A stretch of 64,000 bases of DNA from Phalacrocorax aristotelis (Eukaryota > Chordata > Aves > Suliformes > Phalacrocoracidae): the NCBI RefSeq assembly GCF_949628215.1, contig NC_134279.1:12320041-12384040 (forward strand), given 5' to 3'. Positions 41,601 through 53,570 of the stretch are shown piece after piece (position 1 is the first letter of the stretch; the number at the start of each line of letters is the position of its first letter). The position numbers and the translations under genes are program-made. Under the pieces are notes generated by a model. The model was not told the origin of the DNA and searched no databases. It was given only the letters and a program-made list of their open reading frames with translations.

Positions 41601-43655
41601 CCAGATAACTAGAATAAATGGGGAACACGTGATGGAAAACTTTTCTTTAGAGGAATAAGATTAGGTTAGATAGAAAGCTAATTTTCACAAGTGTTCCAGT
41701 ATGTAAAGCTTACAATTAATTGGAAGTTATTTTATAGATAGTATTTAAAAAAAGATACAAGGTTATTTTCAAAAACTGTGCTTGCCTATGGGGTTTTAAA
41801 ACATATTTACAGAAATAAGGTGTATGTGTAAGTATCTTTGAATAGTGGTGCCATATATAATAAAAGTGGAAATTTTGTTTATGGGTATTACCTAAACAGT
41901 CAGTAATGGCTCATGGCTATTTATCCCTTTTACAAAATACTACAGGCAGTTTTTGCTAACCTAAAAATTCAAATGTTTTATTTAGTTTATATTGGCTGGC
42001 TGAAAGAAGGTTCCAAAACAAGTGAAATAGGTATCTGCACTAAAACTATTCTAATGCAAGTGATTCTTCTATTGGAAAGGGACATTTCAGTATAGTATGT
42101 GGAATTACTTTTTCCTCATGCTTTACAATTATGATGCAGCTTCTCATATATATAGAACTACTAAGATTTACCCAGCTGAAGAGTTCCACTTTCCTCCTCT
42201 TTCATATTTTTAGGTGAATGTCTATATCAATATCCACACCTTGAACGGATACGATTTTATACTTTCCTTCATATCAGCAGCATTAATTTCTTTTCCTCAC
42301 TGAAGATGAAAGATTGGTTTTTGAGATACCTGGCAGCTTTTCACCCCCACGACAGATGATGCCTTTGCTTCCTTCATTGGCTTGAAATGAAAGGGCAGTA
42401 CAACACGTACTTTGCAAAAGCTTGCTTAACACCCTTTTGCCTAGAAAACAAAGTTACTGGCATTAAATTTGCGATATCGTTTCCACACCAGCTTGTTTTA
42501 CAGAGATTTAGAGGGTGATTAGTGTTGTTACCAGATCTTATTTGTTTCAGGGCTTTACACATTCCTGGTTGGGGGTTAATCAAATCATGCATATTAAAGC
42601 CAGGTCAAAGTGACCCGTGCACAGATGGAGAAAAACCACATGAGAAACTTGAGCTAACCACTACCACCAACTATTAACATCATGGGTTAATATATGTATG
42701 ACTGTATTAGTTCCATAGAGGGACTTTAACATTAAAGTCGCAGAATGGACCAGGTGATAAGACGGAAGAACAGTGAGACTTAAAAATAATTCTCATGGCT
42801 TGACTCACCAGAGTTAATGACCACGAGAGCCCAAACTACCTATGCCTTTATACTTTACTGTCATTCTAGAAAGAAAGGATCAATTTCCATTAAAACAATA
42901 GCATGTAAATATAAATAACAGAGGAATAAAAACAGTGATGATCATTACTCTTTAGCCTGCCTTGGAAAGCCGCAGTTCCAAGGTGAGATCAGGGCACCAA
43001 AGCTCTCATGGTTTTCTGTGCTTGTTTTATAACTGAAGAGCTAAAAGCCTACATAAAGTAGAAATGAGACTGCCTGCATTAAAATGCAATGCAAGGTGGG
43101 ACACAGGGCAATGAAGGTCAACAGGATTGTCTAGTAATAAGGCATGAACTTGCATTACTTAATGATACCCTTGTAATCTGTCAGAAGTAGAAAGCTTAAG
43201 GAGTTAGTGAGCAGAGAGAGTCAAATGGAAATTAAACTGGAGTTCTAGCAATATTTTAAAGAGAAATAAAGAAAAGATTCAGAATTAAGCCCTCTTCAGA
43301 AGCTAAATTCCACAGGCAAGCAAGCATATCTGAGAAGGTACATCCAGGATGTATCATTCATGTTCTTTTTTTCAAAGGAGTACCTTATTTTAATAAAGAT
43401 TTCATTAACCTCTTGAATAGAGTATTCCTGGTTTTTCCTTATCTCTCTCTCTTCTTTTTTATTTTTTTTTTTCTTGTAATGTATTTAGAGGCTACCTAAA
43501 TGTTTTGGACTTAAATTGAATGTTTAGACTGGCTTAAATGTGAATACGGTAGTTTTAATGATTTTTTTTTTTTTTAAACATTAAACAGTAATGCTGGAAG
43601 GGTATCAGACATTTGGCTAAAGCTTTCATCAAGATGTTTGTGTTGGAACAGATGA
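35664..43655. other. Long AT-rich noncoding stretch, no gene recognised
   Basis: No gene or known repeat family is recognised in about 8 kb. Less AT-rich patches lie at about 37640-37780, 38230-38590 and 41440-41620. The second contains a directly repeated AGTGTCACAC (38275-38284 and 38288-38297), the second copy continuing into a T-box-type TCACACCT. Short T-runs occur near 40149-40160 and 43459-43470, with a longer one at about 43561-43575. Confidence 0.55.
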
Positions 43656-43742
43656 AAAGATATATTTTTATAATAAAAGATATATTTTATAATAAAAGAT
43701 ATAAATATTAAATAAATATTAAAATATTTATTAAATATTTTC
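43656..43742. repeat. AT-rich imperfect tandem repeat
   Basis: A unit of about 19-20 bases resembling AAAAGATATATTTTATAAT occurs twice (from about 43656 and 43676) and decays into TAAATATT-type repeats. It is almost purely A/T. Confidence 0.75.
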
Positions 43743-43959
43743 ATTTATATTAACTTAAAACAATATTGACATAAATATACAGATTTAAGTGTGTTACATT
43801 TCTACCTGTCAGTACAGTTTTATTTTTTTTCCTTGTAGAAATCAAACCACTCCAGTAAACATGACCTCTTTTGAAACTGAAACATGCCAATAAGCATGAG
43901 AGAATGGTTCTAATACATAATCTCCAAGCTTAGTTTATATAACACGACTTCTGAATGTA

Positions 43960-43988
43960 TTCCCCCCTCCCCCCCCCCCTTTTTTTTT
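43960..43988. repeat. Homopyrimidine C/T tract
   Basis: About 29 consecutive pyrimidines are present, mostly a C-run followed by a T-run. It lies about 75 bases left of the LTR insertion site. It is prone to replication slippage and assembly error. Confidence 0.85.
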
Positions 43989-44060
43989 GTTGCTGTTTCA
44001 TTGTTTTAGTGAGAAAATTAATCTCCCATCTTCTTCCCAGCTCAGGTCTTTTTCATGTTA

Positions 44061-44065
44061 CTTCT
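44061..44065. repeat. Left target-site duplication of the solo LTR
   Basis: CTTCT immediately precedes the LTR's TGTCA start and is repeated exactly after its end (44681-44685). Confidence 0.85.
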
Positions 44066-44487
44066 TGTCATGGTTTTAGCTGGGATAGAGTTAATTTTCT
44101 TCACTCTAGCTGGTATAGTGCTGTGCTTTGAAATTAGCATGGAAAAAAAACCTGTTGAGATAACACACAGATGTTTAGGCTGTTGCTGGGTAGCGCTTGT
44201 ACTAGTCAAGGACATGTCCAGCCTCCCATGCTCTGCTGGGTGCACAAGAAGCTGGGAGGGGAGGGGGCACAGCTAAGAGAGCGGATTCAAACTGACCAAA
44301 GGGATATTCCATATCATGTAACGTCATGCCCAGTATGCTACCTGGGAGGGGCTGGCCGGGGGAGGGGGGAGCAATCGCGGCTCGAGGACGGGCAGCGTCG
44401 GTCAGCGGGTGGTGAGCGGTTGTATCGTTTGTGTTTCCGTGGTTTTTTTTCCCCCCTGTTTTTCCCTTTTCCTTCCTCTTCCCTTTT

Positions 44488-44549
44488 ATTATATTAACAT
44501 TATTGTCATTATTATCATAATCATTTATCATTATCATTTTATTGTAATC
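44488..44549. repeat. ATT/ATC-rich simple sequence inside the LTR
   Basis: Runs of ATTATC/ATTATT-type units precede the LTR poly(A) signal. Simple sequence here is typical of this family and likely varies in length between copies. Confidence 0.7.
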
Positions 44550-44555
44550 ATTAAA
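44550..44555 (+). promoter_or_regulatory. LTR polyadenylation signal ATTAAA
   Basis: ATTAAA lies about 125 bases before the LTR end, followed by CTGTGCTTATCTC. That position fits the R/U5 junction region of an LTR. It could in principle end transcripts crossing the region in the plus direction. Confidence 0.6.
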
Positions 44556-44680
44556 CTGTGCTTATCTCAACCCACAAGTTCTTTTGCTCGTCCGATTCTC
44601 TTCCCCATCCCACAGGGGTGGAGGGGGGTGAGCGAGCGGCTGCGTGGTGTTCAGTTGCCAGCTGAGGCTGAACCACGACA

Positions 44681-44685
44681 CTTCT
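44681..44685. repeat. Right target-site duplication of the solo LTR
   Basis: CTTCT directly follows the LTR's terminal CGACA and matches the left copy at 44061-44065. Confidence 0.85.
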
Positions 44686-47020
44686 TCAAGGCTGGTCAGT
44701 ACAAATCCCTGATTTAGAGAGCCATTCCTGTTAATTTAGATTGCATAAGGAGCCAGTGGTGTCAGAGCAACAGCAAGAGCTGCTCATCTGTTTCTCAGCT
44801 GAAATACCACCTGCCAATAAGGTAGTGTTTTCAGGTAAACCCTACAAACTTAATTCAGACTTTTTAAGTGAAGACCATTTAATTGTAGAAAACCGTCGGG
44901 CACAATCTGCAGTGGTTTTGGTGTTGGCAAATACAGTCAGTCTGATAGTTCTCCTGTTTTCAGAAATCTTCTCCATCAAAGGCTGTAGTAGCACAGTCTA
45001 CATTTTGCGTTGCAATCTGTGCAAAAATCCCTTTTGCAGCTCAAGATCAGAGATTAACATTGCCTTCTGGGACAAGTCATTACACTTTATCCTCATAACC
45101 TTCTGTGCCTTTAGTCTCACAATGTTCTTTCAAATGTGGCAAGTTCTCAAGTTACAACCTGAAAATATTTTTATTCCTGCTGGTCCTTTCATGATAATAA
45201 CCCCTCCATATAAACAGATATCTGCACCACAACAGAAGACTCATGAAAATGTGAATTTTAAAGTTTGGACTATTTTAAAATTAAGTTGAGGAAACATCAA
45301 CCAGAGCCTTGGCGTTCTTAGACTATTTTACAGTAGCAGCAATGAAATCAGTATCCCTACTAAGATATTTTTGCACTGTCATAGTGTAGAAACTGGACCA
45401 AAGCATAAACAAGGGACTGAGCTGTCATTTCTTTTCAAGTCAACAAAGATCAGACTGTCCTTTCAAATTTGAAGTGGAAAACACTTGACAAGTACAATCA
45501 GCTCCATCTTTTTGTGCTTTGATGTGCTGAAAGGGACTCAGCAAAGGAGGGAAAAAGGCTTAATGGTTTGGAAGGGATGACACCTAAGAAAAGCTCAGAA
45601 AGATTAAATATGTACAGCTTGACTAACCAACAATTAAGTGGGGGGAGAGGGAGGAGATATATCTGTCAAAAGCGATGAGAAGGTAAACACCAAGGGGCAA
45701 GAGTAATTATTTAAGAATACAAATGGGATACATCTAGAAATAATGAGATCAAATTGAGAAAAGGACAATGTAGTCTGAATTTGAAGAATGACTTACTGTA
45801 AGTGAGATAGGGTATTTCCACTTCTTTCTCTTGAGATTATTCCACAATGTGCTAGGTCTTCCTCAAAACAATTAAAATGAAATGGGTAAAACACAGGGGA
45901 CTCTATTCAATGTTACAGTTCTGTATTGGCAGGGCTTTGCTTTTTGTCCTAAGAGATCTTTTCTAATTGCAATGAGGTTTTTTTCCAAAATTAATAAACA
46001 AAAAAAGAGCTAAATAAAATTAGAAGTTATCAAATAATAGGTGCTTGGGGATAGGGAGAAAGCTATAGGAAACATTGAGGCAAAAAAGCATAAACTTTGT
46101 ATCAATTAAATAAATAATGATAGGCCATATCAGAGCATTTCCTAAGGTTTTCCAGCCACTTCCAGTGTACAACAAATCTCATGTTTCCAGTCACTCTGTT
46201 ATGTGACCTTGCACAGTCCCTTGAATATCCTGATTTTTATTTAATCGGATATATAAGCATATTTAAGAACAAATTTTAAAATTAAAAAAAAAGCTAAATA
46301 TATATTCCTTTTAAGTTGAAGCTTATGGATTAAAGGAGGAAGGCAAAATGTAAAACAGTTACAAACTTAAACTGGAATAAATTAATTCAATGATTATTTT
46401 AAAACATATTATGCTTATAAGAAAAAAAGGAGGAAAGAGAATTTCTAAATTCTTTTTCATGTGGAATTAAGAGTAACATGAAAGGAAATTTGAAATTTGG
46501 ATAACAAAAATAGAAAGAAGAGACTGTATAATTCCTTTATGCAAAGGAATGCTGTCTGAGTGACATTATCTAATATTCTGAATGGTAATTATCAATTCAT
46601 TGAAATTCAGTATTTCTATTACAATTTCTTCTTGCAATGAGTTTTCTTTCATTGTAATTTTTGTTTTCACCCTTAACTAAGGACATTGGCTGACTGAATA
46701 TTTTTATGCTTGAACAGATAAAATAATCACAAGTAAAAAAATAAAACCAATGTGATGTAATCTTTTTATGCAATTGAAGATCTGTATGTAAAGAGAAATC
46801 CAATCAATTAAGAATATATAATTTATATTTTAGAAGACTAGCTATTAATTCTTAATTGTAAGTGATAAATTGGTATTAAACATATATGTAATAAGTAATT
46901 TGCTGATGCAGATCACCATTCTTTCAATATAGTCACTCTACACTTTCTGTGTCATTACACCACATATCTGAGTCAGAAAACTACATGTAACTTAGTACAA
47001 TTTATTTTTAAAATCTTTCT
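44686..47020. other. AT-rich noncoding stretch with one long open frame
   Basis: A 184-codon open stretch runs from 44735 to 45286 on the plus strand. It has no ATG until about residue 128 and shows no recognised domain, so I do not call it a gene. The remainder is AT-rich with no known repeat. Confidence 0.5.
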
Positions 47021-47095
47021 GAACCAATCAGTTCAGATAGATCAGTTAGATCAGTTAGATCGGAACCAATCAGTTAGATAGATCAATCTATCTAA
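47021..47095. repeat. Small minisatellite with CCAAT motifs and a hairpin
   Basis: GAACCAATCAGTT occurs at 47021-47033 and again at 47063-47075, 42 bases apart. Between them are tandem AGATCAGTT units. The right end forms a perfect inverted repeat, TTAGATAGAT (47074-47083), CA, ATCTATCTAA (47086-47095). It has probably grown by slippage. The CCAAT boxes could be incidental. Confidence 0.8.
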
Positions 47096-50000
47096 ACCTG
47101 AAAGTTGCTGTCTTCAAAGATGGTCAGAGGTTGCTCTGCTGTCCTTATTCACTACGAGAATAGGTTAAAAAGATATCAACCTCTGTTGTGCACCAAATTA
47201 TTTATGGCTCTGATGAACTCACAAACCTGTCTTTGAAATCGAAGAGATATAATGAGAACTAAGTGTGTAAATGAAGGAATAATATTGATCCACTTCAGAA
47301 ATTTGCCAAGATAACAAGTGAACATACGTATGAGTAATCTTTGCCAGAGCAATGCAAGTTTATGTAATGATCCAGAAGAATGAAATTTGTCTAAAAATCA
47401 GTTGTTGTTTTGAAATACTTGCATTTTAAAAGCATAAGCTAGTACAACACAGTAAGATGTACAGAAGTATAAGCACACTCTCATTATAACCAGGAAACTA
47501 TATCATTCTATGCAATAATACTATGATAGTAAAATCTCAAAATGCTGTTCTACTTAGAAGATGACCATAAAAATGGCAGAAATGGTTTTCATGTGGGCTG
47601 CCCTTCACCGATACAAAGTGCTTAATTTACAAATACAAAACCAGAGCCCCACTGATTGATTCCCACTGAAATCCCATGAATTTAATGAAAGCAGAATTAT
47701 ACCAACTAGGTTTCTGAAAAATCACGCTCACACCATACATCTTTAGTATGGGTTTTAAAAACCAAAATCTGACTGCAAAAAGGAAATTATCATTATTTCC
47801 ATCTTGTGTTGTTAGAGGCAGCAGATTTAACTTCAAGCTGTCTTCACTATTCCTCCATCATGGTCTGTCATATACATGAGTCAAACCAAAAAGCTACTCT
47901 ATGGCACTGTTTGTTGTTGATAGGAACACAAGCAGGAGATGGTCAGGGAGTTGAGCAAGGTGGCTGGCTCTTCAACCTGCCTGTCCCTTTTTCTGCACAG
48001 GAGCATGGGAGAGGCAAGGGAAGACGTTTCAACAATATTAAAGCACAGAGAGAGGAAAGACATAAATAATTACTTGAATTAATTTATGCTGAGTACAACC
48101 TCAGGCTAGAATACTAGTGAAAATATTATGTCTCTTTGTTAAAGGTCCTCGAAGTCCTTGACCACTAGTTGAATTACTCCCATTTCTGCTATCAAGGCCT
48201 CTTCTCCATACCTAGCAGCTGACATTAAAACTCTAATTTTTCACTCAGTAGTGCTCTTCCAGGGCGCTGCATGCTGGAGGGAGGGCTTATAGGGGAGCCC
48301 CACCTATCTGATAACTACCCCTGTACAGTAACATCATCATGATTACATCATCTTTATGTGGCTCTTTGCAGACGTCTCACAGCACCTTCCATATAATATT
48401 TCAGACAAATTTGGTCTAAATAGTTTTTACGTAAGTAGTTGGATGTTTCTTTTCATTCCTAATATGAATTAAGAATTAATATAAAATAACATACCTTTAG
48501 TCCCAAAAGCCTGCAATAACTGGAACTTTGTCCTTTTCAGAACTTCTATCGAGCTAAAAGTACTTTGAAAAGTAGCAGGCTTCTCCTTCATTGTATATGT
48601 TTACATAAGTCCCACCTGGTCCTGTTGTGTCCCATGGAATTAAACTATTAGGTAATTATTTCTAGGTAGTTAAGCAGCCTATATCGATCTGTATGGTTAC
48701 TGATGTCTTAGTAGAGCGTGATCAAAGTTAATTTTGTCAGTTTATAATTACATATTTAGTTTTATTGACATTTACCTTAGTTTTGTCTTACTGCTTTCCT
48801 TAAATTTCTAGTTATCCTTGTACCATAACATCCTTTACTCCCATGATAGTAATGTTATCCTTAATTGTGGTGTTAATTAAACTAATATCAATGCAAATGA
48901 GAGTATAAAACCTGAAGGACAGCTCTTGATTAGATACTCTTCATGTATCTCTTGCACAAAATGAAAATGAGATTTGAATATTATAACACGTGGTATTATT
49001 ATTATTATTAATGATTATTACTACACTATTATCATCAAGCAGCATTTCTTATTGTAAAGAACATTGCTTTCCTAATTTTGTACTTTCTTGAAAGCAAAGC
49101 TATAGAAGTTTGCCACTGGAGAAAGATATTGGGAAAAATTGTTATAAACCTAACAATTTCATAGGGATTGACAGAAAATCCACACAGAAATTGTTAGCCC
49201 ACAGGGAATATCTCTCTGCAAAACCTAGAGATTTTAGAGGGACAGAGAAACCTCATGCTGTCTCAAGAAAAACTGAGGACTTACTTTCAGAGATGAAATG
49301 CCTATGTACCCACTTTGTAATTAAAAAATCACCTCCACATCAACTGATGCACCTCAGAGCTGATTCTCATTAAGTAGAATTTGATTTTATATTGGGACAG
49401 CATCCCTCTACTGAAATTTTTTTGTTTTGGAGAGATTAAGAAATAAGAAGAGAACATCTTTCACAATATGACTCAGACTAACATGAGCATCCTGTGAAAA
49501 TCAGATTTAGGAAGAGCAAGATGGCCTTTTAATTTTCAACCAAGTTTCCTTATCCTACAACTCTATGCAATGATGTTTCATTGTGAGAGATTTGGCCTGC
49601 TATTACACTCATTTAAGCTTTTATGCACATCTAAAATACAGCTTTGCTGAAAGAGGGTCCTGTCTTTTCTTATCCTTCCAATTTTTTTTCTTTAAATTGA
49701 TATTAGATGCGCCTCAGCCTTAAACTGATATAAGGTCTAAATTAAGTAAAGGAAAAAATGTCTGTTTACAAAATACTGTCTTAATTTAAATAACTTTACG
49801 TTTAGAAACAAACAAAAAAAATCAGTATATTATTAACTTAATATGGCAACTGAATTTTTCAGATTATCGGGGTAAAAACCAAAAGAAACCATCAGTCCTC
49901 TTGCATACAAAGCACTGGGTTTTTTATCTCTCCTTTTAAATTTGCCCCCCCTTTTCCCTTTAAATTCCTCAGGAAACACCTGGTAAGACCAAGTCAGTAA

Positions 50001-53000
50001 CTACATTTTTAATTGCAGGAACCTCACTCATTTAATCTAAAATTTGGGAGGACAGAAAATAGCCAGCACTTCAACTGCACTTGAATTACTGTATCTTTTG
50101 GATGACCCTTCTTTACTGTTGTTTGTAGATTGTAAACTGCATAGAAATGGATGCATTTAATAATATATATAAATTTAAACTATGAATAGAAGACCTTTAA
50201 ATTTCAAAATGGTTCAAATAAAAACTCTAAGTTTACAGCTTATTAGACACACGGGACAAAAAACTTCATGTTTTAAGAGTGAGAAAGGGTATTCACAAAA
50301 ATATTTCATTACAAAATAACTTTTGGAAGACAGACTGTATGAAGGCTAGATGTATATTTTAAGAGTATAGAATCAGGACCATATAGAAGAGTGCCAGCAA
50401 CAGGAGACATCTAAAAGTATCATAAGGGTAGGGAAAAAATAATCTAAGGACTTTTCTTGATTAGAATTTAGATTGAATTGGGTTTAGACATATCAATAAA
50501 TATAAAATTATTCTTTAAAAAGCATATGTAGTATATTTTATTTCTTCTTTATTTCTGGTTTGCTTGACTCTTTTTTAACAGAGGGAAAAGAAAGATAAAA
50601 GCCAGGGGTTAGGCAGGAATGACTGGAAGAAATTGTGAGCTTTAGGGGAAAAGTAGTAAGGAACAAGAGCCAGAACAATACTTCAACACACTTATGAAAT
50701 GTGATGTAGCTTTGATATAGTCAGGAAACATAAGAACAAAAGGACTGTACTGAGCAAGCTAAAGTCAAGTTCTAATGACACGCTTGTCTTATATGTCTAA
50801 GTCATAGCTGTAAAATATACATTTCATGCTCATCTACAGAGAACTAAAAGAGAAAGGTCAATTCTGAACAAAACTGCATAAAAGCATATCAATTACAGGG
50901 AAAAAATTATAATAAGAGCTTGACTATCAGATACTATTTTAAGCGGAGTTACACTTATCTGAAAGTTAGGTGTTATTCAGAAATACAGCTTCAATGCATA
51001 AAACTACGTCACCAACAACAGGTCTTAAAGAATATTGTACACCAGAGCTACAAAAACTATTGATGTGGAGTCTCAGTTTTCAGCCAACTTTAAAGAAACA
51101 AATTTCAGTGAACTTACTCATCCCTTGAAGGTAAGTGTGAGCATAATTTACAACACCAAGTACAATTTAAAAATGGCTGTTCCAAGTAATCAAACCCATA
51201 ATCATCCTGATTCTCCTCCATTATTTCTACTCTGTAATTTCAGACATTGACAAAATGTTAGCATTGTAGTTCAAAAGTTAGATAATAAATCTGGTATTTC
51301 AATGAACCTCTGCAGAAGTTGTTGGAATTTTGGTGATAGACGTAATTCACTAATATTTTCTAGGGCAGGCTACTTGAGACCTAGAGAACAAGGTGTCTTT
51401 TTCTAGAAAGTGCTAGATTCACCCCTCACAACTGTTCTCATGCAATATATGCCCCATGGGATAACACAAACACCACAAATATATTTATATCACACTGAAC
51501 ACTTCTCAGTCTTAAAACCAGATATTTTACATAGCTCTATAAACTTAATGTTCTAGTTATTCTAGTTATATAGGAAGCTTAAATATGTTGGAAATAAATA
51601 TGGATTTCTGGAGCTCAGCCACTTTCTATAAGGGTGATGGCTGTAAAAAACTTACAGAAGGATAAATAATATTTATTTTTCCCTAAGTAAACCCTTATTC
51701 TAAATTATTGAACATATGACATGCTTGAATTAAGCACATAAAAATATTAATCTTTCTGTTTCAATCTTTACTATCAGCACTAAAATTTTCTCTAGTAGCC
51801 CTGATATTCTCTAAGCAACAGGATGTGAATATTTGTAGAATATAAAAAAGGTTAAATTTTAATTTGCAGGGAAATGGAGCTTATATTATTCACCTATAAA
51901 AACAAACAATTTGAAGACTCTTTACATAGTTGAAAAACTTAAAGCACAAGCCAAGACGTTTCAAAGGAAATCCTACTGCCCTTTCCAGAGCAAGCGCCAG
52001 TATAATTATTTTGGTAAAGGCAAGAGGAATTTCCCTATGGTTATACTTCACCAGTGGAAGTTTATATTATAAACTAATTCCTGATTTTACACAGTTCTTC
52101 TTGAAGCATCTTTTTAAGACGGACAGCCATCAGTGTTTTTCTGACCTGATAGAACATTTCACATGGTGTTCACTATGGAGAGGAGAGCCAGGCATAGACT
52201 CATCCCAGTTAGAAAGCGGCAATGGCTCCAACGTCTCTGGTTTCCCTTGCTGCTTTGGAAGGTCTTTAGTGCCAGGAGCTTTTTATTTGTCTTATAGATG
52301 CAAACTGCTGAAGAGGCATCTAAAAAAGCGAACGCTGCCACCCTTGACTGAGCTGTTGAATAAGCCTTGGAGGAACACAAAGATCACATACAGACTCAAG
52401 GTGCTGTTCCTTCATTTGGGAGAAAATGAGTAAAGAAGAAACTCGGTTGTCACTGACCAACTTATTTCTGCACAAATCATTGATTCGCTGCTTAGTGTAT
52501 ATCTATCTGTGGTGTAGAAGACACTTCTTCCACAGCCTAGATTTACAACCAGAAAAACTTGGTGCTTACAGTATGCTCTGCCCCACCTCCCCACCAAAAA
52601 AAGCCAGTAATGGGCTGACAAAGGGGTATAGCCTCAAACCCAATGCTATGGACTTGGTACTGTAAATGTATCCCTTTCCCTGCGATGAAGTGACTCACAA
52701 GCAATGTGCCTTCAGTGGCGCCGCAGGTGAAGGAACTGCTGTGTCCACGGGGCAACTGACTGGCATTTTCCCCCGGTTTCTGCTGAGTTTCTGCTAGTAT
52801 TTGAAGTCCAGGCATGTGTTTAAAAGGGATTTTTGAAATTTTTGCGACACCTTGCTTTGAGCACGACGAATGTAAACCATAAACCAGCCAACTTGACCTA
52901 TTCAAGTTGTGTACAGCCCAAGAGCCAGCCCTGATGTGAAATATGAAACCTGGAGTGTCCTGGCTATAGACAACAAGCTCAACAAGCCAGGTAGCTAATA

Positions 53001-53019
53001 GCGACTCTACAAAGAGGAA
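47096..53019. other. AT-rich noncoding stretch, no gene called
   Basis: No known repeat family is recognised apart from an ATT microsatellite. The part from about 51930 to 52905 is unusually open in several frames on both strands. The 167-residue plus frame has no methionine apart from its assumed TTG start. The minus frame at about 52543-52905 has its first ATG at about residue 31. Without splice or homology evidence these remain unexplained. Confidence 0.5.
48994..49030. repeat. (ATT)n microsatellite
   Basis: About five clean TAT/ATT units are followed by imperfect ATGATTATTACT-type units. Confidence 0.8.
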
Positions 53020-53570
53020 ACAGGCAATATATTTCTATTTTGGTACCTTTAACAAAATTTGCATATCATTTAAATTACAGTTAAACACTGTATATCCCAG
53101 GTGCTTTTGATGAGAAATCAAAAGGATTTCCTCATGCAGTATTTAAAGGTAATTGATTTTCAAGCTTCCTGCCATTATCCATGCTAGAGTCAAAGACTTC
53201 CGCGGTATAGTATGCAAAGAGGGTGCCTAAACTGTTCTGAAGTTCAGAAGGCAGCAGCGTACTCTGCTCCATCTCTGCTTTTCTGAAAGTTCAAAGGAAA
53301 TCTTGTGATTGGCATTAATTTTCAACACTGCTGAACTGCATCAGAATGATAATTGGAGATACTGGTGCTTGAAATAAATACTTTGTACCAATGAAGCTCT
53401 CATAAAAGACTTGAATTCATGAGTGTACTAATGAGCATGTGGCTATGAGAGGCTGTATAATGATAAGGAGCCTTATTGATCAAAGAATTTGCCTATTTTA
53501 CTGTGCATTTCTGTAATTTCATGTCAGCAATGTGACCTATTATCTCTATCTTCCCTATCAAATATAAAAA
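53020..53570. promoter_or_regulatory. Candidate conserved noncoding regulatory element (speculative)
   Basis: No gene is seen here, but the segment has a composition and motif mix typical of vertebrate developmental enhancers. It contains an octamer ATTTGCAT (53057-53064) followed by TAAATTA-type homeodomain cores, an ATTAATT core near 53314, TGATAATTGG near 53347-53356, GATAAG (53462-53467) and a TCF/LEF-type ATCAAAG (53479-53485). It contains no repeats or microsatellites. Such motifs are short and common in AT-rich DNA, so this is only a pointer for alignment. The boundaries are arbitrary. Confidence 0.25.

Larger units (their letters stand above)
44066..44680 (+). mobile_element. Complete solo LTR of an avian endogenous retrovirus (ERVL-like)
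   Basis: This 615-bp element starts TGTCATGGTT and ends AACCACGACA, so the 10-base termini are inverted repeats with one mismatch and begin and end with TG/CA as LTRs do. It is flanked by a perfect 5-bp duplication, CTTCT. The opening TTTTAGCTGGGATAGAGTTA and the CTTATCTCAACCC block near the end are familiar from an LTR family common in bird genomes. A 5-bp duplication fits ERVL-like elements; ERVK-type usually gives 6. A poly(A) signal lies at 44550-44555. No internal gag, pol or env sequence flanks it, so it is a solo LTR left by recombination between two LTRs. Retained CpGs (about ten at 44374-44445) and the intact duplication suggest a fairly recent insertion. A clear TATA box is not evident in the U3 part. 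Confidence 0.93.

Noticed and set aside
44202..44537. Overlapping open frames on both strands within the LTR region
   Set aside because: They lie inside the noncoding solo LTR; the Asn/Asp/Ile-rich parts come from the ATT/ATC simple sequence.
44686..47020. Internal retroviral genes next to the LTR
   Set aside because: No primer-binding site, gag, pol or env similarity is visible on either side of the LTR, and the flanking duplications show a solo LTR.
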